From an uncultured Woeseia sp. (lineage in GTDB: Bacteria > Pseudomonadota > Gammaproteobacteria > Steroidobacterales > Woeseiaceae), in NCBI GenBank assembly GCA_937925605.1, contig CALALV010000041.1, positions 1-30,706 on the forward strand: a stretch of 30,706 bases of DNA, in the 5' to 3' direction. The position numbers and the translations under genes are program-made. This document shows, one piece after another, positions 6,081 through 17,085 of this stretch (its first letter is position 1; every line of letters begins with the position of its first letter). Under the pieces are notes generated by a model. The model had not been told where the DNA came from. It saw only the letters and a list, made by a program, of their open reading frames with translations, and made no database searches.

Positions 6081-6123
6081 GAGCCCGGGGTGCGGCGGTG
6101 ACGCCGTGCTTCGGGCTCTTTTT
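6081..6123 (+). terminator. Strong intrinsic terminator after the cold-shock gene
   Basis: A 17-bp stem (left arm 6081-6097 starting GAGCCCGGGG, right arm 6102-6118 ending CGGGCTC), including four G-T wobble pairs, is closed by a GTGA tetraloop of the GNRA class and followed by TTTTT (6119-6123). An AAAAA run at 6074-6078 precedes the stem, so it might also work in the opposite direction. Confidence 0.93.
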
Positions 6124-6185
6124 GTTCGGGGTAAGGCAAGCATGACAACGGACACCCGGCGAGGGCGAGCGGGCGGCGCGCGGTC

Positions 6186-6872
6186 GTGACGCGCGTCTGG
6201 CTTTCCTGGAGCAGCGGCAAGGACAGCGCCTGGGCGCTCAAGCGCCTGCGCGAAGACCCGGCCATCGAGGTCACCGGCCTGCTGACGACGGTCGACCGCG
6301 AGGACGGCCGCATCGCGATCCACGCGGTGCGCGGCGACCTGCTGGATCGGCAGGCCACGGAACTCGGCGTCCCGCTGGTGCGCGTGCCGCTGCCGCAGCC
6401 TGCCCGCAACGACGACTACGAGCGAGCCATGCACGCGGCATTCGAGCGCGCCCGCGCCGAGGGCGTGCAGGCGATCGCCTACGGCGACCTGTTTCTCGAC
6501 GACGTCCGCGCCTACCGGGAGCGCGTCCTGCGCGGCAGCGAACTCGACGCGCTGTTTCCGCTCTGGGGCGAGCCAACGGAGCAACTCGCGCGGGAGATGG
6601 TCGACGGCGGGCTGCGGGCGGTCGTGACCTGCATCGACCCGCGCCGCCTGCAGCGCTCGTTCGCCGGCAGGGTCTACGACGAGGCGTTCCTTGACGACCT
6701 GCCCGCCGGCGTCGACCCCTGCGGCGAGCACGGCGAGTTTCATACTTTCGTCACCGACGGACCGATGCTGCGACAGCGCATTCCGGTGCGAGCCGGCAAG
6801 ACGACCGGGCGCAGCGGTTTTCTGTACACTGATTTTCGCCTCGCGCCATCGGCGCCGGGCGCGGCAAGCTAG
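6186..6872 (+). CDS. Dph6-like ATP pyrophosphatase (diphthine-ammonia ligase family)
   Basis: This 228-aa protein belongs to the adenine nucleotide alpha-hydrolase superfamily, COG2102. The PP-loop is the SSGKDS motif at residues 9-14, right after an LSWSS strand, and the family-specific EHGEFHT motif is at 181-187, followed by the GPML segment. Eukaryotic and archaeal Dph6 amidates diphthine on elongation factor 2, but bacteria do not make diphthamide, so the bacterial substrate is unknown; an ATP-dependent amidation or ligation is the most that can be inferred. The start is GTG at 6186, which gives the conserved MTRVWLSWSSGKDS terminus. It follows the cold-shock terminator and is 31 bases ahead of the MAPEG gene. 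Confidence 0.88.
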   Translation: MTRVWLSWSSGKDSAWALKRLREDPAIEVTGLLTTVDREDGRIAIHAVRGDLLDRQATELGVPLVRVPLPQPARNDDYERAMHAAFERARAEGVQAIAYGDLFLDDVRAYRERVLRGSELDALFPLWGEPTEQLAREMVDGGLRAVVTCIDPRRLQRSFAGRVYDEAFLDDLPAGVDPCGEHGEFHTFVTDGPMLRQRIPVRAGKTTGRSGFLYTDFRLAPSAPGAAS

Positions 6873-6903
6873 GAAAAACAAAGCCGAAAAAAGGGGTGGG
6901 GGT

Positions 6904-7290
6904 ATGAGTACCGAACTGATGTACCTGACCTGGGTGACGACGCTGACGGCATTGCTGTGGGCCCCGTACATCCTCAACATGATCGCCGTGCGCGGGCTGG
7001 TCGACGCGGTCGGCTACCCGGAGAACCCGCCGCCGATGGCGGCCTGGGCACAGCGCATGAAGGCGGCGCACGCCAACGCGATCGAGAACCTCGTCGTGTT
7101 TGCCGCGCTGGTACTGATCGCGCACGCGGCCGGGGTCAGCAACGACACCACCGTGCTCGCGGCGCAGGTCTACTTCTGGGCGCGGCTGGTGCACGTGATC
7201 GCCTATACCCTCGCGATCCCGTGGGTGCGGACGCTGGCCTTCGTCGCCGGCTTCGCGAGCCAGCTGCTGATCGCGCTGCAGCTCCTCTGA
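6904..7290 (+). CDS. MAPEG family membrane protein
   Basis: This 128-aa protein has the MAPEG layout (membrane-associated proteins in eicosanoid and glutathione metabolism): four membrane spans at about residues 5-25, 56-78, 83-103 and 107-128, with the conserved polar motif RMKAAHANAIENL at 51-63 between the first and second. Bacterial relatives are mostly uncharacterised, some being glutathione transferases or peroxidases. The ATG at 6904 follows a GGGGTGGGGG purine tract; an in-frame codon at 6691 is rejected as it lies inside the upstream gene. The A-rich gap and a TACACT at 6825 could hold a promoter, but no good -35 is visible. It converges on uup with 18 bases between stops. Confidence 0.9.
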   Translation: MSTELMYLTWVTTLTALLWAPYILNMIAVRGLVDAVGYPENPPPMAAWAQRMKAAHANAIENLVVFAALVLIAHAAGVSNDTTVLAAQVYFWARLVHVIAYTLAIPWVRTLAFVAGFASQLLIALQLL

Positions 7291-7308
7291 CGGCCTGCGG
7301 GCGCCGGG

Positions 7309-9234
<1,926 letters not shown>

Positions 9235-9345
9235 GAACCAGGCTTGCGCGGGCGCGCCGGGCGCGGGATTGCAGTCTCGCGGCCGGCGCCGTAGTGTCAC
9301 GGGAGACGCCAGCGCGCGTCCGGACGAAGCATACAGGCGGGCACC

Positions 9346-9549
9346 GTGGACGAACAACGCTTGATCGATATCGAAACCCGGGTGGCCTACCAGGAGCAGG
9401 CCCTGGCCGAGCTGAACGACGTGCTGATCTCCCAGCAGGGCCAGCTCGACCGCTGCGTGCGGCTGCTCGCGACGCTCGAAGCGCAGCTCGTCGCGCTCGC
9501 CGAGGCGAACGAGGCGCGCACGCAGGACGAGAAGCCACCGCACTACTGA
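9346..9549 (+). CDS. slyX: SlyX family protein
   Basis: This 67-aa protein is a short coiled coil of the SlyX family: DIETRVAYQEQALAELNDVL (residues 8-27) and the QLDRCVRLLATLEAQL heptads that follow match the family, whose function is unknown. The start is a GTG at 9346 with an AGGCGG ribosome binding site at 9334-9339. The C-terminal EKPPHY is the usual SlyX ending with a conserved proline-histidine pair. It begins a forward run of five closely spaced genes; a weak promoter (TTGCAG at 9269, TAGTGT at 9292, 17-base spacer) may serve it. Confidence 0.93.
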   Translation: MDEQRLIDIETRVAYQEQALAELNDVLISQQGQLDRCVRLLATLEAQLVALAEANEARTQDEKPPHY

Positions 9550-9563
9550 CCCGAGGAGCGACG

Positions 9564-9875
9564 ATGGACCGGAGTCATTTCCCCGCGCTGATACGTGCGC
9601 TGCCCGAGTTCGATGGTCCCTTCGACGCTTACCGGCTCGCCGCCGAAGGCTGCGAGGTACTGTTCGCGTCCTACCCGGCCGGTACCGTGATCGAGCCGCA
9701 CACGCATCCGACCCGCAACGTCGGCGTGATTACCGAGGGTGAGCTGCGCCTGGTCCGCGACGGCCGCGAGGAGCGCTACGGCCCGGGCGACTGGTACCGC
9801 CTGGAGCCGCAGGAAGAGCACGCCGCGCGCTTCGAGGTGGCGACCTCGGAGATCGAATTCTGGTTCGAGGCCTGA
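9564..9875 (+). CDS. Small cupin-domain protein
   Basis: This 103-aa single-domain cupin shows the first metal motif as EPHTHPTRNVGVITEGELRL with His46 and His48, and the second as YGPGDWYRLEPQEEHAARF with His86. The usual acidic ligand of motif 1 is replaced by an Asn52/Val region, so the metal set may be three histidines only. The ATG at 9564 has GAGGAG at 9553-9558. It lies 14 bases after slyX and its stop is seven bases before yjdF. Function unknown; a role in sensing or modifying a small molecule is typical of such proteins but not shown here. It is unrelated in detail to the cupin at 3366. Confidence 0.85.
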   Translation: MDRSHFPALIRALPEFDGPFDAYRLAAEGCEVLFASYPAGTVIEPHTHPTRNVGVITEGELRLVRDGREERYGPGDWYRLEPQEEHAARFEVATSEIEFWFEA

Positions 9876-9882
9876 TGCCCTC

Positions 9883-10512
9883 GTGAACGCGCGCGCCAGC
9901 CTGAGCCGTGCCGGGCCCGTGGCCTGGGGCGTCGCGTTCCTGCTCGTCCTCGCCTGGTCCGCCGTCCGGCCGCACGACTACCCGACCTGGGCCCTCGAGG
10001 TGCTCCCGGCCGTTGTCGCGGCCGCGATCCTGCTGGCGACCCGGCGACGCTTTCCGCTGACGCCGCTCGTCTACGCACTGATCCTCGTGCACTGCGTCAT
10101 CCTGATGGTCGGCGGTCACTACACCTACGCGGAGGTGCCGGCCGGCGACTGGCTGCGCGACCTGCTCGGCCAGTCGCGCAACAACTACGACAAGCTCGGC
10201 CATTTCGCGCAGGGTTTCGTACCGGCGCTGGTCGCGCGCGAGATAGTCATCGCGAAGGGCGTTTTCAGCACGGTGGCCTGGCGCAACTTCTTCATCGTCG
10301 CCTTCTGCCTCGGAGTCAGCGCGTTCTACGAGCTGATCGAGTGGTGGGTCGCGCTGCTGTCCGAGGAGGCCGCGGAGTCCTTCCTCGGCACGCAGGGCTA
10401 CGCCTGGGACACGCAGTCCGACATGGCCTTCGCGCTCGCGGGCGCGATCCTGGCGCTCGTGCTGCTCGGCAAACCGCACGATCGCCAGCTGGCCGCGCGG
10501 GGCCACGGCTGA
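9883..10512 (+). CDS. yjdF: YjdF family inner-membrane protein (DUF2238)
   Basis: This 209-aa protein has about six membrane spans and the conserved polar motifs of the DUF2238/YjdF family: GGHYTYAEVP at about 77-86, NNYDKLGHFAQGFVPAL at about 101-117, FYELIEWWVAL at about 146-156 and QGYAWDTQSDM at about 171-181. The repeated His, Asp and Glu residues at membrane edges suggest a metal or proton site, but no function is established. The length equals that of E. coli YjdF. The start is GTG at 9883, placing the first helix at AWGVAFLLVLAWSAV; it lies seven bases after the cupin stop. The next gene's ATG directly follows its stop codon, implying translational coupling. Confidence 0.9.
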   Translation: MNARASLSRAGPVAWGVAFLLVLAWSAVRPHDYPTWALEVLPAVVAAAILLATRRRFPLTPLVYALILVHCVILMVGGHYTYAEVPAGDWLRDLLGQSRNNYDKLGHFAQGFVPALVAREIVIAKGVFSTVAWRNFFIVAFCLGVSAFYELIEWWVALLSEEAAESFLGTQGYAWDTQSDMAFALAGAILALVLLGKPHDRQLAARGHG

Positions 10513-11241
10513 ATGCGCTGCCGGCCGGCGCTGTTCGCCGCCGCGCTGCTCGCCGCGCTGCCGCCGACCTCGCCCGCCGCCCCGGCCGACGGCGACTGCG
10601 TCGTGCTCCTGCACGGGCTTGCGCGCACGGCTCGCTCGATGCGGCGCATGGCCGAGGCGCTCGCGGAGGAGGGTTACCGCGTTGCGAACGTCGACTACCC
10701 GTCGCGCGAGCACCCGATCGAGATCCTGGCGCCGCTCGCGGTCGGCCGCGGGCTCGCGGCCTGCGGCGACGCGCCGGCGGTGCACTTCGTGACCCATTCG
10801 CTCGGCGGCATCCTGGTGCGCCAGTACACGGCCGATCGCGCAATCGAGCGGCTCGGCCGGGTCGTCATGCTGGGGCCGCCGAACCGCGGCAGCCGGGCCG
10901 CGGATCGCTGGCGCGGCTTCCCCGGCTACGGGTGGCTCAACGGCCCGGCCGGGCGCCAGCTCGGCAAGGGGCCGGACAGCGTACCGCTGGCCCTCGGCCC
11001 GCCGGACTTCGAATTCGCCGTGATTGCCGGCGACCGCTCGATCGACCCGCTGACCTCGGCGATGCTCGCGGATCCGGACGACGGCCGCGTGTCGGTCGCC
11101 GACACGCGCCTGCCCGGTATGGCCGACTTCCGCGTCGTCCACGCGAGCCACGCGTTCATGATGCGCGACGCCGAGGTGCTGCGACTCGTCAGCCACTTCC
11201 TGGGCCACGGCCGCTTCCCGGCGCGCGAGGACGGATCGTGA
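10513..11241 (+). CDS. Secreted alpha/beta hydrolase (lipase-like)
   Basis: This 242-aa protein starts with a signal-peptide-like segment (MRCRPALFAAALLAALPPTSPAAPA) that should send it to the periplasm or beyond. The mature part is a compact alpha/beta hydrolase: the oxyanion-hole motif LLHGLART at about 32-39, the nucleophile elbow THSLGG with Ser96, a candidate acid in DPDDGRVSV (Asp189/190), and the catalytic His213 in HASHAFMM. Short lid-less members like this are often annotated as esterases, triacylglycerol lipases or PGAP1-like; the substrate is unknown. The ATG at 10513 abuts the yjdF stop, and its stop overlaps the GTG of the ATP-grasp gene by four bases. Confidence 0.88.
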   Translation: MRCRPALFAAALLAALPPTSPAAPADGDCVVLLHGLARTARSMRRMAEALAEEGYRVANVDYPSREHPIEILAPLAVGRGLAACGDAPAVHFVTHSLGGILVRQYTADRAIERLGRVVMLGPPNRGSRAADRWRGFPGYGWLNGPAGRQLGKGPDSVPLALGPPDFEFAVIAGDRSIDPLTSAMLADPDDGRVSVADTRLPGMADFRVVHASHAFMMRDAEVLRLVSHFLGHGRFPAREDGS

Positions 11242-12122
11242 GCGGCGCGCTGCGTTGCGCGTTCCTGACCATGGAAGACACGCGCGGCTGGTCGATCGAC
11301 GCCGAGCTCGCGATCGAGCCGCTCGGTGCACTGGGCTGGTCCGTGGACAGCGTGCCGTGGCAGCGCACGGTCGACTGGCGTCGCTGGCAGGCCGTCTACG
11401 TCGGCACGCCGTGGGACTACCCCGAGAACCCGGGGCATTTCCTCGGCGTGCTGGCCGCGATCGAGGCCGCCGGCGCGCTGCTGGCGAATCCGCTCGAACT
11501 GGTGCGCTGGAACCTGGCGAAGACCTACCTGCGCGACCTCGGGCAACAGGGTGTCGACATCGTCCCGACCGAGTGGCACGAGCGGCTCGGCGCCGCGGAG
11601 ATCGACGCGCTGGCGCGCCGCGCCGCGCTCGAGCCGCTGGTCGTCAAGCCGGTCGTCAGCACCAACGCAACGCATACCTATCCGCTCGAGGGTCCGCTCG
11701 ACCCGGCCCTGCGCGCCGAGCTCGCGCGCGTGTTCGCGGAGCGCGCCTGCATGGTGCAGCCGTTCGTGCAGGCGATCCGCGGCGAGGGCGAGTACTCGCT
11801 GTTCCACATCGGCGGCACGCTGTCGCACGCGATCCGCAAGCGGCCGAAGCCGGGCGATTTCCGCGTGCAGGAGGAGCACGGCGCGCACATCGAGGCCTGC
11901 CGTCCCGAAGCGGGACTCGCCGACGTCGCCGATGCCGTGCTCGCGCGGGTCACCCCGGCGCCGCTGTACGCGCGCAGCGACTTCGTGCGCGCCGCCGACG
12001 GGCGTTTCCTGCTGATGGAACTGGAGCTGATCGAGCCCTCGCTGTACCTGCGCATGGACCCGGGGGCGCCCGCGCGTTTCGCGCAGGCTTTCGACGACTG
12101 GGCGCGCGCGCGGCTCGGCTGA
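11238..12122 (+). CDS. ATP-grasp domain protein (glutathione-synthetase/DcsG-like)
   Basis: This 294-aa protein looks like a stand-alone ATP-grasp ligase of the COG0189-related type. The N-terminal AFLTMEDTRGWSIDAELAIEPLGALGW and the VYVGTPWDYPENPGHFL segment form the preATP-grasp part; NPLELVRWNLAKTYLRDL leads into the central PLVVKPVVSTNATHTYPL nucleotide-binding segment, and ARSDFVRAADGRFLLMELELIEPSLYL carries the acidic Mg-ATP ligands. Relatives include DcsG of cycloserine biosynthesis and prokaryotic glutathione-synthetase-like enzymes, which join a carboxylate to an amine, but the substrates here are unknown. The start GTG at 11238 overlaps the hydrolase stop (GTGA). It converges on uvrA with 15 bases between stops. 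Confidence 0.87.
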   Translation: MSGALRCAFLTMEDTRGWSIDAELAIEPLGALGWSVDSVPWQRTVDWRRWQAVYVGTPWDYPENPGHFLGVLAAIEAAGALLANPLELVRWNLAKTYLRDLGQQGVDIVPTEWHERLGAAEIDALARRAALEPLVVKPVVSTNATHTYPLEGPLDPALRAELARVFAERACMVQPFVQAIRGEGEYSLFHIGGTLSHAIRKRPKPGDFRVQEEHGAHIEACRPEAGLADVADAVLARVTPAPLYARSDFVRAADGRFLLMELELIEPSLYLRMDPGAPARFAQAFDDWARARLG

Positions 12123-12137
12123 GCCGCGCGCCTTCGT

Positions 12138-12147
<10 letters not shown>
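12121..12147. terminator. Hairpin between convergent ATP-grasp and uvrA genes
   Basis: GAGCCGC (12121-12127) and GCGGCTC (12141-12147) can pair around a 13-base loop spanning the whole gap between the two stops, followed by TTG on the forward strand. It lacks a T-run, so a bidirectional terminator role is only suggested. Confidence 0.35.
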
Positions 12148-15002
<2,855 letters not shown>

Positions 15003-15054
15003 CTGCTGTCCGGAAGGGGGGCGTGCGCGGGTGAGAATGCGCGAAACAACCTGC

Positions 15055-15060
15055 TAATAT
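15055..15060. promoter_or_regulatory. AT-rich -10-like element between uvrA and the MFS gene
   Basis: TAATAT (forward, 15055-15060) and TATATT (read on the reverse strand, 15056-15061) overlap in an otherwise GC-rich 182-base divergent gap, 53 bases upstream of uvrA and 125 upstream of the MFS gene. Upstream -35 matches are weak in both directions (TGAGAA forward; TTTGCG reverse at 19 bases), so either or both genes could use it. The rest of the gap holds no supported gene. Confidence 0.4.
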
Positions 15061-15184
15061 ACGCGGCCGCCCGAGACGGGCGCAAAGCGGCCCCGCGCGC
15101 GGGAACGGCCCTGCGGGCCGCGCGATCCCGTGATCTGGTGCCGGATCAGGCCGTTATCAAGCCCTTGAGCCACGCCCGAGCCCG

Positions 15185-16399
15185 ATGAGCACAGCCCGAA
15201 ACGGATTCTTCAGCGCGATGCTGCCCGCGGAGCGGCGCACGGTCGGTATCGTCGCGGCGATCTCGACCTGCCGCATGTTCGGCCTGTTCGCGCTGCTGCC
15301 CGTGCTCGCGGCGTGGAGCACCGGCCTCGAGGGCGCAACGCCGCTGACGATCGGCCTCGCGGTCGGCGGCTACGGGCTCACGCAGGCGCTGCTGCAGATC
15401 CCGTTCGGTGCCTGGTCGGACCGCGTCGGCCGCAAGCCGGTCATCGTCGCGGGACTCGCGATATTCGCCGCGGGCAGCGTGCTGGCCGCGCTGTCGGACA
15501 CCATCTACGGCATCATCGCGGGGCGCCTGTTGCAGGGCGGCGGCGCGATATCCGCGACGCTGACGGCGCTGCTCGCGGACGAGACCCGCGCCGAGGTGCG
15601 CACGCGCACGATGGCCTTCTTCGGCATCAGCATCGGGGCGGCGTTCCTGCTGGCGCTGATCATGGGCCCGCTGATCGCCGCCGTCGGCGGCGTGCGGCTG
15701 CTGTTCTGGCTCGCCGCGGTCCTGGCCGGCGTGGCGATCGCGCTGGTCACGCGCCTGCCGCAGGTCGCGGCGGACCGCCGGCCGCGCTCGCGGATCACGG
15801 CGCGCGCGGCGCTACGGCCCGCGCTGCTCGAGCTCGACTTGTACGTGCTGCTGCTGCACGCGATGCTGACGGCGAGTTTCGTCGCACTGCCCTTCGTGCT
15901 GAGCGACGCGCTCGGCATGCCGGCCGAGACGCACTGGCAGGTGCTGGTCGGGGCGCTCTTGCTCTCGCTGGCAGGCACGGTGCCGCTGATTCTCGCGGAC
16001 GAGCGCAGCGGCAAGCGCTGGACCTTCGCCGCCGCGGTCTCGCTGCTGACCGGCGGACAGGCCCTGCTGGCCCTGCCGCCGCCGTCGACGGTGACCGTCA
16101 CGGCCGGGGTCACGCTGTTCTTCGCCGGCTTCAATTTCCTCGAGGCCGCGCTGCCGGCCCGCGTGTCGATCCTCGCCCACGGCGAGGCCCGCGGCGCCTC
16201 GCTCGGCCTGTTCGCGAGCAGCCAGTTCCTCGGCGCGTTCGCCGGCGGCGTGCTCGGCGGACTGCTGCTCGGCCACGCCCGGCCGGCGCTGGTATTCAGC
16301 GTGGTCGCCGGCACCGCGCTGCTCTGGCTGGTCCTGCTCGCGATCGGCAGTTGGTCGCAGAAACCCGCCGCGGACGCCGGAAACGAGGCTGGCATTTGA
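15185..16399 (+). CDS. MFS transporter, YajR-like, without the C-terminal YAM domain
   Basis: This 404-aa major facilitator has 12 predicted membrane spans. The N-terminal ERRTVGIVAAISTCRMFGLFALLPVLA and the loop 2-3 motif A GAWSDRVGRKPVIV match the YajR group closely, as do AAGSVLAALSDTIYGIIAGRLLQGGGAI and the late FFAGFNFLEAALPARVS and SSQFLGAFAGG stretches. E. coli YajR carries an extra ferredoxin-like YAM domain of about 65 residues after the last helix; this protein stops soon after it, at WSQKPAADAGNEAGI. The substrate is unknown (YajR is a putative drug/proton antiporter). It lies between divergent uvrA and ssb, an order I recall from pseudomonads and other gammaproteobacteria. Confidence 0.92.
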   Translation: MSTARNGFFSAMLPAERRTVGIVAAISTCRMFGLFALLPVLAAWSTGLEGATPLTIGLAVGGYGLTQALLQIPFGAWSDRVGRKPVIVAGLAIFAAGSVLAALSDTIYGIIAGRLLQGGGAISATLTALLADETRAEVRTRTMAFFGISIGAAFLLALIMGPLIAAVGGVRLLFWLAAVLAGVAIALVTRLPQVAADRRPRSRITARAALRPALLELDLYVLLLHAMLTASFVALPFVLSDALGMPAETHWQVLVGALLLSLAGTVPLILADERSGKRWTFAAAVSLLTGGQALLALPPPSTVTVTAGVTLFFAGFNFLEAALPARVSILAHGEARGASLGLFASSQFLGAFAGGVLGGLLLGHARPALVFSVVAGTALLWLVLLAIGSWSQKPAADAGNEAGI

Positions 16400-16417
16400 C
16401 CGGGCAGGCTCTACAAT
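16389..16417 (+). promoter_or_regulatory. Probable ssb promoter
   Basis: CTGGCA (16389-16394) and TACAAT (16412-16417) are separated by exactly 17 bases; the -35 overlaps the end of the MFS gene. The -10 matches five of six sigma-70 consensus bases, and the leader to the ssb ATG is about 70 bases. The -10 is followed by a GC block GGGCAGCC. Confidence 0.5.
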
Positions 16418-16493
16418 GGGCAGCCCTCCGCCCCGGCGGACAGCGAAGAACCGAAGGCGCATAAGGCCTCTCACGCAAGCACCAGGAACCGCC

Positions 16494-16946
16494 ATGGCCC
16501 GTGGAATCAACAAAGTCATCCTCGTCGGCAATCTGGGTAACGACCCCGAGACCCGCTACATGCCGTCGGGCAGCGCCGTCACCAACCTGTCCGTGGCCAC
16601 GTCGCGTTCGTGGAAGGACAAGCAGACCGGCGAGCAGCGGGAAGAAACCGAATGGCACCGCGTCGCCATGTTCGGCCGCCTCGCGGAGATCGCGGCCGAA
16701 TACCTGCGCAAGGGCTCGCAGGTCTACCTCGAGGGGCGCCTGAAGACCCGCAAGTGGCAGGACAAGCAGGGCAACGATCGCTACACGACCGAGATCATTG
16801 CCGACGAGATGCAAATGCTCGGCGGCCGCTCCGGCGGTGGCGGCGGTGGTGGTGGTGGCGGCGGCGCGCCGATGGGCCGTTCGTCCGAGCCATCCGGGCC
16901 CGCGCCCGCGCCCAGCGACGATTTCGACGACGACATCCCGTTCTGA
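16494..16946 (+). CDS. ssb: Single-stranded DNA-binding protein
   Basis: This 150-aa protein coats single-stranded DNA during replication, repair and recombination, normally as a tetramer. The OB-fold covers residues 1 to about 108, from MARGINKVILVGNLGNDPETRYMPSG through EETEWHRVAMFGRLAEIAAEYLRKGSQVYLEGRL to the TTEIIADEMQML strand. The acidic tip DFDDDIPF, which recruits partner proteins such as exonuclease I and PriA, is intact. A run of 11 consecutive glycines at 114-124 begins the linker. The ATG at 16494 gives the standard N-terminus; an in-frame codon at 16416 lies in the promoter and is rejected. The linker is short compared with the 178-residue E. coli SSB. Confidence 0.98.
   Translation: MARGINKVILVGNLGNDPETRYMPSGSAVTNLSVATSRSWKDKQTGEQREETEWHRVAMFGRLAEIAAEYLRKGSQVYLEGRLKTRKWQDKQGNDRYTTEIIADEMQMLGGRSGGGGGGGGGGGAPMGRSSEPSGPAPAPSDDFDDDIPF
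16833..16865 (+). repeat. (GGN)11 trinucleotide run in the ssb linker
   Basis: Eleven GGC/GGT codons in a row code for 11 glycines in the disordered linker. The mix of GGC and GGT codons includes a four-copy GGT stretch at 16845-16856. Such runs can change length by slippage without a frameshift. Confidence 0.9.
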
Positions 16947-16975
16947 GCCGGCTCCCTCCGGGCCGGTGCGCCAGT

Positions 16976-16995
16976 GGCCGGGCACGCGCCCGGCC
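16976..16995 (+). terminator. Inverted repeat downstream of ssb
   Basis: GGCCGGGC (16976-16983) and GCCCGGCC (16988-16995) form a perfect 8-bp stem with a four-base ACGC loop, 30 bases after the ssb stop. No T-run follows, so it may be a rho-independent-like or transcript-stabilising hairpin rather than a full terminator. Confidence 0.4.
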
Positions 16996-17085
16996 GGCGT
17001 GTCGCCCTGAGCGGCAGGGGCGCGTGCGTCGTCACTTTCGATAGCACGCCGCCCGCGGCGGCCAACAAGGAGGGGAGAACGGTTC

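Noticed and set aside
15003..15184. LexA (SOS) box upstream of uvrA
   Set aside because: I scanned the gap for CTGT-N8-ACAG on both strands and found no acceptable match; a CTGT at 15005 has no partner ACAG.
16395..16401. TTGACC as -35 of the ssb promoter
   Set aside because: Only about ten bases separate it from the TACAAT -10, too few for sigma-70; it is better explained as the end of the MFS gene (contains its TGA).
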